A model generated the notes under the pieces. That model did not search any database and was not told the DNA's origin. It worked only from the letters and a program-made list of their open reading frames with translations. A stretch of DNA of 64,000 bases from Flavobacteriales bacterium (lineage in GTDB: Bacteria > Bacteroidota > Bacteroidia > Flavobacteriales > Flavobacteriaceae), in assembly GCA_011526365.1 (NCBI GenBank), contig WTIO01000082.1, positions 1 to 64,000 on the forward strand. Direction: 5' to 3'. Numbering within the stretch: the first letter of the stretch is position 1; the number at the start of each line of letters is the position of its first letter. Shown one piece after another: positions 26,408 through 35,757 of the stretch. The position numbers and the translations under genes are program-made.

Positions 26408-26593
26408 ACAATTACTTTTAAAGCCTCTTGAGGCGATGAAACTTACGTTATAATTAAAAGTAATTGTTTGTTATAAGCATTTGTGTTTGAAACAAATATA
26501 CGATTATTTCACATTCCTAGCAAAATCTCCTCTTTTTTAGGAATTTGGCTATCAATTTCCAAGCTAAAGAAGTATTTTTACCACTTGCATTTT

Positions 26594-29386
26594 ATGAAAA
26601 AGATTGAAGCGTATAATCCGAAGGACTTTATAATCATCCAAGGGGCTCGACTGCACAACCTCAAGGGAATCGATTTAGCCCTCCCCCGAAATCAGTTAAT
26701 TGTAATTACGGGGCTATCGGGATCGGGAAAAACTTCTTTAGCCTTCGATACCCTATATGCGGAAGGGCAACGGCGGTATGTGGAAAGTCTTTCTTCTTAT
26801 GCGCGTCAGTTTATGGGGCGTTTAAGCAAACCCAAGGTAGATCAAATAAAAGGAATTGCCCCTGCAATTGCAGTAGAGCAAAAGGTGAATACAGCAAATC
26901 CCAGATCCACTGTGGGAACCCGAACGGAAATCTATGACTACATCAAATTATTGTTCGCCCGAATAGGAAAAACCTACTCCCCCGTTTCTGGAGAAGAAGT
27001 AAAAAAAGACAGTGTTTCCGATGTTATTGCTGCCACAAAAAAATTTCCAGAGCGTAAAAAAATGCTGCTATTGGCCCCTGTCCTTAACATCCCTGAAAGA
27101 ACCCCAGAGGAAGTCTTTAATATCATACGCCAACAGGGATTTTCCAGAATATACAGCGAGGGAAAAATACTTCGTTTAGACCAAACCGAAACGCCCCCTA
27201 CTGCTCCATTTGAGTTGGTGGTTGACCGTTTAATTATTCGTCACGACACCGATTTTTTCCATCGCCTTTCTGATGCTGTTGAGCTTGCGTTTTACGAAGG
27301 CAAAGGCAGTTGTTCCTTGTTAGATCTCGACACTGAGGAACGCCTCCCCTTTTCTAATAGTTTTGAACGCGATGGGATGCAGTTTTTAACCCCCAATGTG
27401 CATTTGTTTAGCTTTAGCAACCCCCATGGGGCCTGTAAAAAGTGTGAAGGCTTTGGCGACATCATAGGCATAGACACCGATTTGGTGATCCCTGACAAAA
27501 GCCGTTCTGTTTATGATGATGCCATTGCACCCTGGCGGGGTACAGGTTTGCGAAAGTACTATAAAACCCTTGTGGACAACGCCTATAAATTTGATTTCCC
27601 CATTCACAAACCCTATCACGAGCTAAGCGCTGAGCAGCAAACACTCCTTTGGGAGGGAAATAGCTATTTCACAGGCATCAATGCTTTCTTTAAGCGAATT
27701 GAAGCCAAAAACTATAAAATCCAAAATCGTGTACTGCTTTCCCGCTATAGAGGGAAAACCCGTTGTGATGCCTGTAACGGCAGTCGTCTCCGTAAAGAAG
27801 CACAGTATGTGAAAATTGCAGGGGTGCATTTGCCGGAACTTTTGGAGTACAGTTTAGACGAGCTGGCAGAATTCTTTAACGGACTCCAATTGAGTTCACA
27901 CGATCAACAAATTGCCGAACGCCTGTTAAAAGAAATCAACAGTCGTATTGCTTTTATGCAAGAAGTAGGTTTAGGGTATTTGACCCTCAACCGAAAATCG
28001 AATACCCTTTCAGGTGGGGAATCCCAACGCATCAACCTGGCGACTTCTTTGGGAAGTAGTTTGGTAGGCTCCATGTACATTTTGGACGAGCCTTCCATTG
28101 GTTTGCACTCAAGGGACAATCAGCGCTTAATTGGGGTACTGGAACGCCTTAGAGACCTTGGAAACACCGTTATCGTAGTGGAGCACGATGAAGAAATAAT
28201 TCGCGCAGCAGATAAAATTGTGGATATTGGGCCCGAAGCTGGTGTCAATGGAGGGACTGTTGTGGCTGAAGGCAACTTTAAAGAATTGCTGCAATCCAAC
28301 TCCTTAACGGCAAAATACCTCAATCAGGATTTAAAAATTGCGCTGCCCGAAAAACGCAAAACCTCCACGGGACACCTAAATATTCTTGGAGCGCGTGAAA
28401 ACAACTTAAAGAATATAGACATCTCCATCCCCCTAGGCTGCCTTAGCGTAGTTACCGGAGTATCTGGAAGTGGGAAATCGACGCTGGTAAAGAAAATTGT
28501 GTACCCTGCCCTACAACGGGAAATGGGCATTTACAATGATAAGCCTGGAGATTTTTCTGGAATCGAAGGTTCTTTGGAAAAGCTTAAAGCGGTAGAATTC
28601 ATTGATCAAAACCCTATTGGACGTTCCTCACGCTCCAACCCTACTACCTACATCAAAGCCTACGACGACATTCGTGCTTTGTTTGCCAAACAACCCCTAG
28701 CCAAGCAACGAGGCTTGCAACCCAAGCATTTTTCCTTTAATGTCGATGGGGGCCGCTGCGACACCTGTAAGGGAGATGGCACTACTACCATAGAAATGCA
28801 GTTTATGGCCGATGTGGTCTTAGAATGCGAGCAATGCAAAGGCAAGCGTTTTAAGAAAAACATCCTCGAAATCAAATATCAAAATCATTCCATAGACGAT
28901 TTGTTGCGTTTGAGCGTAGATGAAGCTATTGCACTTTTCGAAAAGCACAACGAAAAGCGATTGGTCACCAGACTCCACCCCCTACAAGCCGTAGGTTTGG
29001 GCTATGTAGCCTTGGGGCAGTCCTCTGCCACCCTTTCGGGAGGAGAAGCCCAACGCATAAAACTCGCTTCATTTATCAGCAAGGGGGTCACCAAAGAAAA
29101 GGTGTTCTTCATTTTTGACGAACCCACTACAGGCCTTCACTTTCACGATATCAACAAGCTCCTTGCAGCCTTTCAAATGCTCATTTCTCAAGGACACACC
29201 CTACTGGTAGTAGAGCATAATTTAGAATTGATTAAATGCGCCGATCACGTTATTGAACTGGGTCCCGAAGCAGGGAAAAATGGTGGCCATTTGGTAGGAG
29301 AAGGTACGCCAGAGGAAATTTGTGCGCTGGCAGCATCACATACGGGACATTACCTGCAAGCCAAACTAAAGGAAGTTGCGTCCTAG
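26594..29386 (+). CDS. uvrA: excinuclease ABC subunit A
   Basis: Nucleotide excision repair ATPase of about 930 residues. Walker A motifs are GLSGSGKTSLAFDTL and GVSGSGKSTLVKK; signatures are NTLSGGESQRINLATSL and ATLSGGEAQRIKLA. The zinc finger of the second half is complete (RCDTCKGDG ... VLECEQCKGKRF). The first zinc finger lacks its leading CPxC pair and keeps only GACKKCEGFG. The ATG at 26594 is chosen because the 37 residues before it are not conserved-looking. Start and end fit a single-gene unit; the end overlaps the flippase gene on the other strand by 21 bases. Confidence 0.94.
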   Translation: MKKIEAYNPKDFIIIQGARLHNLKGIDLALPRNQLIVITGLSGSGKTSLAFDTLYAEGQRRYVESLSSYARQFMGRLSKPKVDQIKGIAPAIAVEQKVNTANPRSTVGTRTEIYDYIKLLFARIGKTYSPVSGEEVKKDSVSDVIAATKKFPERKKMLLLAPVLNIPERTPEEVFNIIRQQGFSRIYSEGKILRLDQTETPPTAPFELVVDRLIIRHDTDFFHRLSDAVELAFYEGKGSCSLLDLDTEERLPFSNSFERDGMQFLTPNVHLFSFSNPHGACKKCEGFGDIIGIDTDLVIPDKSRSVYDDAIAPWRGTGLRKYYKTLVDNAYKFDFPIHKPYHELSAEQQTLLWEGNSYFTGINAFFKRIEAKNYKIQNRVLLSRYRGKTRCDACNGSRLRKEAQYVKIAGVHLPELLEYSLDELAEFFNGLQLSSHDQQIAERLLKEINSRIAFMQEVGLGYLTLNRKSNTLSGGESQRINLATSLGSSLVGSMYILDEPSIGLHSRDNQRLIGVLERLRDLGNTVIVVEHDEEIIRAADKIVDIGPEAGVNGGTVVAEGNFKELLQSNSLTAKYLNQDLKIALPEKRKTSTGHLNILGARENNLKNIDISIPLGCLSVVTGVSGSGKSTLVKKIVYPALQREMGIYNDKPGDFSGIEGSLEKLKAVEFIDQNPIGRSSRSNPTTYIKAYDDIRALFAKQPLAKQRGLQPKHFSFNVDGGRCDTCKGDGTTTIEMQFMADVVLECEQCKGKRFKKNILEIKYQNHSIDDLLRLSVDEAIALFEKHNEKRLVTRLHPLQAVGLGYVALGQSSATLSGGEAQRIKLASFISKGVTKEKVFFIFDEPTTGLHFHDINKLLAAFQMLISQGHTLLVVEHNLELIKCADHVIELGPEAGKNGGHLVGEGTPEEICALAASHTGHYLQAKLKEVAS

Positions 29387-30829
29387 GCGGCGAGCAAAAG
29401 CAAGTAGTTCCTGTAAGAGACCAAGCCAATACGCCAACACCATATACAGCACCCCTATAGCTACAGTTCGAAGGAGTATTCCCCAAAATGGCCCTAACTG
29501 AAAAGGAATCCATTGAAAAACAACAAACAGCACCCCAATTAAAAGTAACTGCAGAAGGGTTTGCTTGCTGTAGGGATGAATTTTAAAATAAAAATACACC
29601 ACACCAATTTTTAACGCATTGGTGAGCACCATAACAGCAAGTGTTGCATAGGCTGCGCCTAACAATCCAATCTTAGGAATTAAAACCAAATTAAGGCCTA
29701 CGGCCAAAAGAGCAGCAAACATAGAAAAAAACATCACATAGCGGTAATACGAGGAATTGCTTATAATCATATTAATGCACCCCATAGACATGCTGAATAA
29801 TTTTCCAACAGAAATTAAACCTACCACAAGAAATGCCACCTGGTATTCTGGTTGCTCGATAAACAAATAGAAATCAGTGAGATTTAAATTAATAAGAAGA
29901 AAAAACAAACCACTGACTAACAATAGATTAGTGGCACTTTTATGAAGTAACTGTTTAAGACGATTTGCGTCGTTATTATTGATGGCTGCAGCTACCATGG
30001 GACTAACAATTTGAAACATGGCACGGCCGGGAAGCTCAACTACTGTGGCAATAAACAATGCCACACTGTAATAGGCTACCATTTCTACTGGCATTAGATT
30101 GGACAACATAGATTTGTCAATATCCAACAAAAAGCTAGAGGCTACCCCAGCTAAAAGTATCCACAAACTATACACCAACACCTTTTGAAATCCAGCAGGG
30201 AGTTGCAAACGGAAACTTGGCCGATACACCACCAAATTATACCCTATGATTATGGCCAAACGCAAGTAGTACCCCAACAACAGTGCATAGAAAAACCCGT
30301 CAAAATCAATGTATTCTAGGGCATAAGCCCCAATGAGAAGCCCAATTAAAGCCCGGGGATAAAATTCTTTTAAGAAATTTCCAAAAACAGTGGTGTATTG
30401 CACGCGTAGCCAATTGTAGAAAATTTCAAACAAGGCTGTAGCTATAGCAATTAGTAAAATCATAAAAGCGTAGCGCCCCATATCGGGGTTAGTTGATGCC
30501 ACAAGTGCTACAATAGCATCATACTGCCACCAAAAAATGAGACTCGAAAATAAAATTATGCCTAAGGGAAACACCACTGCAGCCGTTAGTAGTGCATCGC
30601 GGTCGTTTTTTTTATCATAGGAAGAATAGAACTTAACCACGGCATGTTGCATCCCCATGGAGAGCAAAGGCTGTACCAAATTGGAAAGGGCTAAAATGGC
30701 TACCACCAAGCCTTGGCGCGTACTTCCCAAAAACATAGGGTACAACACCACGGTGTTAATTGCCCCCAGCAAAAATGCCAGCGCAATACTGATTAAGTTA
30801 GAAAAAGACTGTTTGGCAATGCCACCCAT
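29366..30829 (-). CDS. polysaccharide flippase (Wzx/MATE-like)
   Basis: Integral membrane protein of about 487 residues with roughly 12-14 hydrophobic helices and the oligosaccharide flippase pattern (ISIALAFLLGAINTVVLYPMF at the start, PLLSMGMQHAVVKFYSSYD). It probably flips lipid-linked glycan units across the inner membrane. I chose the ATG at 30829, one base after the YfhO stop; the longer ORF adds 13 polar residues within yfhO. Likely in one operon with the YfhO and DUF4834 genes. Confidence 0.87.
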   Translation of the reverse strand: MGGIAKQSFSNLISIALAFLLGAINTVVLYPMFLGSTRQGLVVAILALSNLVQPLLSMGMQHAVVKFYSSYDKKNDRDALLTAAVVFPLGIILFSSLIFWWQYDAIVALVASTNPDMGRYAFMILLIAIATALFEIFYNWLRVQYTTVFGNFLKEFYPRALIGLLIGAYALEYIDFDGFFYALLLGYYLRLAIIIGYNLVVYRPSFRLQLPAGFQKVLVYSLWILLAGVASSFLLDIDKSMLSNLMPVEMVAYYSVALFIATVVELPGRAMFQIVSPMVAAAINNNDANRLKQLLHKSATNLLLVSGLFFLLINLNLTDFYLFIEQPEYQVAFLVVGLISVGKLFSMSMGCINMIISNSSYYRYVMFFSMFAALLAVGLNLVLIPKIGLLGAAYATLAVMVLTNALKIGVVYFYFKIHPYSKQTLLQLLLIGVLFVVFQWIPFQLGPFWGILLRTVAIGVLYMVLAYWLGLLQELLAFARRLGRNFL

Positions 30830-30830
30830 A

Positions 30831-33242
30831 CTAGCTGTTTTTGAATTCTTTACGTACAACTCCAGCAAAAACCAAAATCAAAAGTAGGGCTGCTCCACCT
30901 CGAAGTGTGGTTCCAAGGGTAAGGAAAGAAGGGCGAAATTCAAAAACCACCTCGTGCTTCCCTTTTTCTAAGGGCAATCCCCTCAGGATGTAATTTACAG
31001 GATAATGCGCTACCGATTTCCCATCTATAAAAGCCTGCCACCCTTTGGGATAATAAATTTCTGAAAAAACAGCGAATTGAGCCGTTGTGCTCTCAAAATC
31101 ATATACTAACCGCTGTGGATGCGCCGATTTCAGCTCCATACGCGCCAGGGTATCACGTTGTGCTGGAAGTGAAGGAATACGAGCGGCATCTTTTTGCAGT
31201 ACTAAAGCTTCCTCTGGCAGGGCTAAGGTTTTTAGGTTTTGCAATAGTGCATCGGCATCCTCTGCTGGCACAATTCGGTCTACCAACCACACCGGGCCTA
31301 AAGCTTCGGGATTGATGAGGGCCTGTGCTGCGCCGTCATCTTCCTCATAGATCACATATTTTGTGTTTAACATATTCAAAAAGCCAGACCACTGTTGGCT
31401 TACGAAATAATCATAGGCCTCTTGAAAACGCCCAATTTTGGCACCGTGGTAGCCCCCAATGGCATTGTGGAAATAGGCTGTTCGTGCCCCGCTTAAACGC
31501 AAGGAAGGCTCATATACTCGATATCGGGTAGTGTCTTGCAAGATTATTGCATTGGCATTGGTGGGACGCCATTGCTGTTGTACTACACGTGGACTAAGGA
31601 ATTGATCGCGATGGATGTACCGTTCTCCTACGCTTAGTAAATCAAAAAGCACCACGGCCAGTACTACCAACGTGAACTGTGTAGGCTTTAATTTTTTGGC
31701 TAACAATGCCCCTCCTAATCCACTCAATACCACACTAATACCTATTGCACGTAAAACATCTGTTGAAAATACTTCTTTACGTGTTTGCAAAATTAATTCA
31801 AAAAGTTCGGGGCCGTAGGCTTCTTGTAAATAGCCATCCATAGGACCACGAAAACTAAGTGCACTTTTGCTGAGCAATAAAACAACCAAACCACCAATAA
31901 AATAAGAACTGTATCGCAACCATTGTGCTGTTGTAATTGGTGCTGTTTTGGTCCATTTGTGTAACCCTAGCATTGCCAGTACAGGGAAACAGAGTTCCAG
32001 TATCACCTGAGCCGAAGAGACTGCTCTAAATTTGTCATACAAGGGAAAGTAATCGATCATAAAAGCGGTAAACCCCGCTACGTTTTTTCCCCATGACAAA
32101 AGCAAGGAGACTACTATTGCTGCTAGGAGCGCGTTGCGTTTACGCCCTTTTAAAGTAAATAAAGCAATAAAGGCAAGGAAAACAATACTCACGCCAATGT
32201 AAGCAGGAGCTTCCAAAATGGGCTGGTCTCCCCAATACAAGGGAACGGCTTCAACAAAATTTGCTGCCTGCGGAGCAGGTACACCCTGACGCACTAGAAA
32301 TTGATAGAGATCAGAGGTGGTTCCTACAGCTTCTCGAGAACCACCCCCCTGCACGCGGGGCACAAGGAGGCTAAGACTCTCAAAGATCCCATAGCTGTAT
32401 TGGGTAATGTACTCAAAATCAAGGCCCGAAACGGTAGTTTTAGGGGTGCCTTCAACAGTCATTTTTAAGGGACTAGGGCCGCGAGTACTATAGCTGCTGT
32501 ATTCTGCTGTAGCCAACAAAGGTGTTGCATTGAGTCCTAATGCCAAGACCCCCGCACTAGCGAAAAGCGCTAGTTGTTTCATGAATTTTAGCAGTTGTTT
32601 TTGACGGTAGGCGGCAATGGCATAGACCACTACAAAACACCCCAAAAGAAAAAGGAGATAGTAGGTCATTTGATAGTGGTTGGCACGAATTTGCATGCCT
32701 AAGGCCAGCACACTGAGCAACCATCCCCAGCCTTTCTTTCCTTGAAAAATTAAAAACCAACCTGCCAATACCAGAGGCATATACGCAATGGCTTCTGCTT
32801 TGGTGTTATGCCCTACTTGAAGGATAATTAATAGGTAGGTAGAAAAACCAAACCCTGCGGCACCTATTAGGGCCGTTCGCCAGGGAAGCTGTAACACCAA
32901 CAGCAAGCAATAGGTGCACAAGAGGTATAAAAAAAGGAGGTGTGCAGGACGTGGAAAAATTCGGGTAAGCTGATATACTGGAGCTAAAATATCCAATGGG
33001 TATTTTACCCCTAACTGATAGGTAGGCATCCCGCCAAAGGCATTGTCAATCCAGTAGAGTTCCTCACCAGTAGCTTCCCGATGTTCTTTAAGTTGGCGGG
33101 CCATCCCTTCGTACTGCTGAATGTCGGATTGCAGCATTATTTTTCCTGAAAGTACAGGATAGTAAAACCCTAGTGCCGCAGCACTAAAAAGAAGTACCGC
33201 AATTAGCTGTGGGGTCCACTGGCGTAACGAAAAATTAGTCAT
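30831..33242 (-). CDS. YfhO family membrane protein
   Basis: Large membrane protein of about 803 residues with many hydrophobic helices, a glycosyltransferase-C-like arrangement and an extracytoplasmic C-terminal domain (FSEIYYPKGWQAFIDGK is typical of YfhO). YfhO of Firmicutes glycosylates lipoteichoic acid; in Bacteroidota the substrate is unknown. The N-terminal loop SDIQQYEGMARQLKE matches the catalytic first loop of GT-C enzymes. The ATG at 33242 overlaps the DUF4834 stop by eight bases; starts at 33254 or earlier are possible. The neighbouring flippase suggests envelope glycan work. Confidence 0.85.
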   Translation of the reverse strand: MTNFSLRQWTPQLIAVLLFSAAALGFYYPVLSGKIMLQSDIQQYEGMARQLKEHREATGEELYWIDNAFGGMPTYQLGVKYPLDILAPVYQLTRIFPRPAHLLFLYLLCTYCLLLVLQLPWRTALIGAAGFGFSTYLLIILQVGHNTKAEAIAYMPLVLAGWFLIFQGKKGWGWLLSVLALGMQIRANHYQMTYYLLFLLGCFVVVYAIAAYRQKQLLKFMKQLALFASAGVLALGLNATPLLATAEYSSYSTRGPSPLKMTVEGTPKTTVSGLDFEYITQYSYGIFESLSLLVPRVQGGGSREAVGTTSDLYQFLVRQGVPAPQAANFVEAVPLYWGDQPILEAPAYIGVSIVFLAFIALFTLKGRKRNALLAAIVVSLLLSWGKNVAGFTAFMIDYFPLYDKFRAVSSAQVILELCFPVLAMLGLHKWTKTAPITTAQWLRYSSYFIGGLVVLLLSKSALSFRGPMDGYLQEAYGPELFELILQTRKEVFSTDVLRAIGISVVLSGLGGALLAKKLKPTQFTLVVLAVVLFDLLSVGERYIHRDQFLSPRVVQQQWRPTNANAIILQDTTRYRVYEPSLRLSGARTAYFHNAIGGYHGAKIGRFQEAYDYFVSQQWSGFLNMLNTKYVIYEEDDGAAQALINPEALGPVWLVDRIVPAEDADALLQNLKTLALPEEALVLQKDAARIPSLPAQRDTLARMELKSAHPQRLVYDFESTTAQFAVFSEIYYPKGWQAFIDGKSVAHYPVNYILRGLPLEKGKHEVVFEFRPSFLTLGTTLRGGAALLLILVFAGVVRKEFKNS

Positions 33243-33438
33243 CAAGTTCTTCATAGTCAACATATTCACCAAAATCTGATGCCGTTGTTTTGTTTGATGA
33301 GGGGGGCGGTTGTGGCGGTGGGTTTTGCATCTTTTTTGCCATCCGCTGTAGCATATATTTTAACAGGTAGGGCATTGCGAAACGCAACAGATAAATTCCT
33401 AAGAGGAGGAATAGAAAAAATTTCAGCAATCCTAACAA
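33235..33438 (-). CDS. DUF4834 family small membrane protein
   Basis: Protein of 67 residues with a TTG start, one hydrophobic helix (LLKFFLFLLLGIYLLRFAMPYLL), a basic stretch (QRMAKKM), a proline run (NPPPQPPPSS) and the acidic ending YVDYEELDD. This architecture is that of DUF4834, found in flavobacteria next to YfhO. Function unknown. First gene of the DUF4834-YfhO-flippase operon. Confidence 0.8.
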   Translation of the reverse strand: MLGLLKFFLFLLLGIYLLRFAMPYLLKYMLQRMAKKMQNPPPQPPPSSNKTTASDFGEYVDYEELDD

Positions 33439-33444
33439 TTATTA

Positions 33445-33468
33445 TACCTTTGGTTAATACCAAATGTA
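33445..33468. promoter_or_regulatory. face-to-face -7 boxes in a 24-base dyad
   Basis: TACCTTTG (plus strand, 33445-33452) and TACATTTG (minus strand, 33461-33468) lie head to head inside an inverted repeat with one mismatch, arms TACCTTTGGT and ACCAAATGTA around TAAT. The first serves the outer-membrane protein gene, the second the DUF4834 operon. Upstream TTG elements are weak on both sides. Confidence 0.45.
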
Positions 33469-33480
33469 AAGAATTTGTAG

Positions 33481-34581
33481 TTGCATTTCACTTCCCTAAA
33501 GAAAAATATACACCGCGTCCTCAGACCCCCCTTTACACTGCAGTTTTGTGTAACTGTACTGCTTTTTTGTGGACTACAATCCCTTCGTGGACAGTATACC
33601 GATCAAATCAACTCCAATCGTCCCGGGATGTCTGTGGGTGCCTTTGCAGTGGGGAAAAATGTAGTGCAAATGGAAACCGGACTTGCCTTTCGATCCTACC
33701 GCCATTCGGGCTACAACAACAGTACTTCCGAAGGTTTACTTAGTTTTTTATCCCTTCGTTGGGGCTTCTTAATGGAACAATTGGAATTGCTTTATGAAGG
33801 AGCGTTTTACTGGGATACCTTTACAAACCACCTCGCCAACGCTCCAATAGTATCAAAGCGCAAAGGGTTTCTCCAAAACTTTATTGGCCTAAAGTTTCTT
33901 TTTTATGATCCGTTTAAAAACGGCGATGAGGCAAACATTTACAGTTGGAAGGCCAACAATGGCTTTAAATTGAAGCAGTTACTCCCCGCTATTTCGCTGA
34001 CTGCCGGGGCCAACCTCGATCCCCTAAAAACACGGCCCTTTTCCTATGGTGATGTTTTTAATACCCTTTATAACCCTCTATTCTATCAAAACTTGGGTCT
34101 AGTTACAGATCAAGAAACTCCTGTGAGTTTGCGCACTACATTGGCTACCCAAAGTCACTTTTTAGGTACCTGGGTGTTTGTTACCAACTGGAACTACAAC
34201 AGAATTCTCAGCGATAGCCCCGAAATGAGCTATATCCTTACCCTAACCCACACCTTTCATCCCCTGTGGTCGGTGTATGTTGAGCATCAAGGGATATACA
34301 GTTCGGCCATTGAAGATAATCTCTTTAGAGTTGGTGCTGCATATTTGGTGAATAACAACATACAAGTGGAGGCTACGCTGGGAAGCAACACCAAAAAAAC
34401 TCCCAACCAACTCTTTGTAAATGCAGGGGTGTCCTATCGTTTGGACTTCCACAAAGACTTTATTAGCGGAGAAGAACGCGAAGCAAAAAAATTAAAAAAA
34501 GAAGAAAGAAAGCTTAAAAAAACCATGCGTAAAAGCACAAAGAAAGAGCGCAAACGCGCTCGAAAAGCCAAAAGAAACTAA
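33481..34581 (+). CDS. outer-membrane transporter-like beta-barrel protein
   Basis: Protein of 366 residues starting at TTG, with a signal-like segment LQFCVTVLLFCGLQSLRGQ. The mature protein alternates polar and hydrophobic residues as a beta-barrel and opens with TDQINSNRPGMSVGAFAVGK, a pattern seen in the phenol MetA-pathway/transporter family in Bacteroidota. The C-terminus (from about 325) is a run of Lys, Arg and Glu (KKLKKEERKLKKTMRK) after the barrel ends, probably periplasmic. Function unknown. Followed after three bases by the GNAT gene. Confidence 0.7.
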   Translation: MHFTSLKKNIHRVLRPPFTLQFCVTVLLFCGLQSLRGQYTDQINSNRPGMSVGAFAVGKNVVQMETGLAFRSYRHSGYNNSTSEGLLSFLSLRWGFLMEQLELLYEGAFYWDTFTNHLANAPIVSKRKGFLQNFIGLKFLFYDPFKNGDEANIYSWKANNGFKLKQLLPAISLTAGANLDPLKTRPFSYGDVFNTLYNPLFYQNLGLVTDQETPVSLRTTLATQSHFLGTWVFVTNWNYNRILSDSPEMSYILTLTHTFHPLWSVYVEHQGIYSSAIEDNLFRVGAAYLVNNNIQVEATLGSNTKKTPNQLFVNAGVSYRLDFHKDFISGEEREAKKLKKEERKLKKTMRKSTKKERKRARKAKRN

Positions 34582-34584
34582 GCT

Positions 34585-35718
34585 ATGGAAACCGTACACC
34601 TCAAAGAAGTTACCAGCTCCAAGGAGTTGCTGCGTTTCATCAAATTTGCTCCAGCATTATACCGCAACAACCCCTACTATGTTCCCCCATTGCATCAAAG
34701 TGAACGCTACACCTTGGACCGTGCAACCAATCCTATTTTTAAAGATGCTGAAGCACGCTACTTTCTTGCCCTCAAGGGCGAAAAAATTGTAGGGCGCATT
34801 GCCGTACTGATCAATTGGATAGAAGTAAAAGAACTCCAAAAAAAACGCATCCGCTTTGGCTGGTTTGACGTTATTGACGATCCCGAAGTAAGTGCCTTAC
34901 TACTAAACAAAGTAATTGAAATAGGCAAAGCACAAGGATTTGATACCATAGAAGGCCCAATGGGCTTTTCCAATTTAGATAAAGCCGGTATGCTCATTAA
35001 GGGCTTTGAGGAGCCCAACACCATGATTACCTGGTACAATGCCCCTTACTATGCAGAACATTTAAAGCAAATGGGCTTTAAAAAACAAGCCGAATGGGTG
35101 GAGTTTGAAATGAAAATTAAACCGTTTGAAGACTCTCCCGAAAAAGTAAAACGCTTTGCTGAGCTTATTGTACAACGCTATAAGCTGAAGCACATTAATT
35201 TTAAAAGTACTTCAGAAATTTTACCCTATGTGGACGAGATGTTTGACTTACTTCAAAAGACCTACGATAAGTTGCAAACCTTTGTTCCAGTCCAAAATTA
35301 TCAAATTGAATATTACAAAACTCAATTCATAAAATTTGTACATCCTGAGTTTATTAAATGTATAGCCGATGCGTCGGGAAAATTGGTAGCCTTTGCCATA
35401 ACCATGCCCTCGTTTACAGCAGCCTTAAAAAAGGCCAATGGAAGCCTGTATCCCTTTGGGTTTTTCCATTTGATGCGCGCGCGTAAAAACAATTCAAGGG
35501 CTTCGCTTTATTTAATTGGTATCCGCCCGGATTACCAAAACAAAGGAGTAACATCCATTATATTTAATGAACTGCAAAAAACCTTTAACAAACACGGAAT
35601 TACAGAAGTAGAAACCAATCCAGAGTTGGTCGAGAACGGTGCCATCCAACGGTTGTGGAAAAATTATGAGCACCGGGAGCACAAACGCCGAGCTACCTTC
35701 TATAAGGCCTTAACATAG
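34585..35718 (+). CDS. GNAT-type N-acetyltransferase-like protein
   Basis: Protein of 377 residues whose two halves resemble acetyltransferase domains. In the C-terminal half, LYLIGIRPDYQNKGVTSIIF is the acetyl-CoA pyrophosphate-binding stretch (motif A, Q/RxxGxG-like, here QNKGVT). The N-terminal half contains EGPMGFSNLDKAGMLIKGFE, conserved in this family of uncharacterised proteins. Substrate unknown. Cotranscribed with the preceding outer-membrane protein gene and probably with mnmE, which starts 39 bases downstream. Confidence 0.75.
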   Translation: METVHLKEVTSSKELLRFIKFAPALYRNNPYYVPPLHQSERYTLDRATNPIFKDAEARYFLALKGEKIVGRIAVLINWIEVKELQKKRIRFGWFDVIDDPEVSALLLNKVIEIGKAQGFDTIEGPMGFSNLDKAGMLIKGFEEPNTMITWYNAPYYAEHLKQMGFKKQAEWVEFEMKIKPFEDSPEKVKRFAELIVQRYKLKHINFKSTSEILPYVDEMFDLLQKTYDKLQTFVPVQNYQIEYYKTQFIKFVHPEFIKCIADASGKLVAFAITMPSFTAALKKANGSLYPFGFFHLMRARKNNSRASLYLIGIRPDYQNKGVTSIIFNELQKTFNKHGITEVETNPELVENGAIQRLWKNYEHREHKRRATFYKALT

Positions 35719-35757
35719 CGTGCAAATAAGCCGTACCTTTACCGAGGAAACACAAAT

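Noticed and set aside
26483-26593. Longer UvrA start
   Set aside because: The 37 extra residues are AT-rich, unlike UvrA N-termini, and the ATG at 26594 starts just before the conserved IIIQGARLHNL.
33481-33743. Alternative plus-strand frame starting at 33279
   Set aside because: It overlaps DUF4834 antisense and the start of the outer-membrane protein gene in another frame, with no signal or domain.
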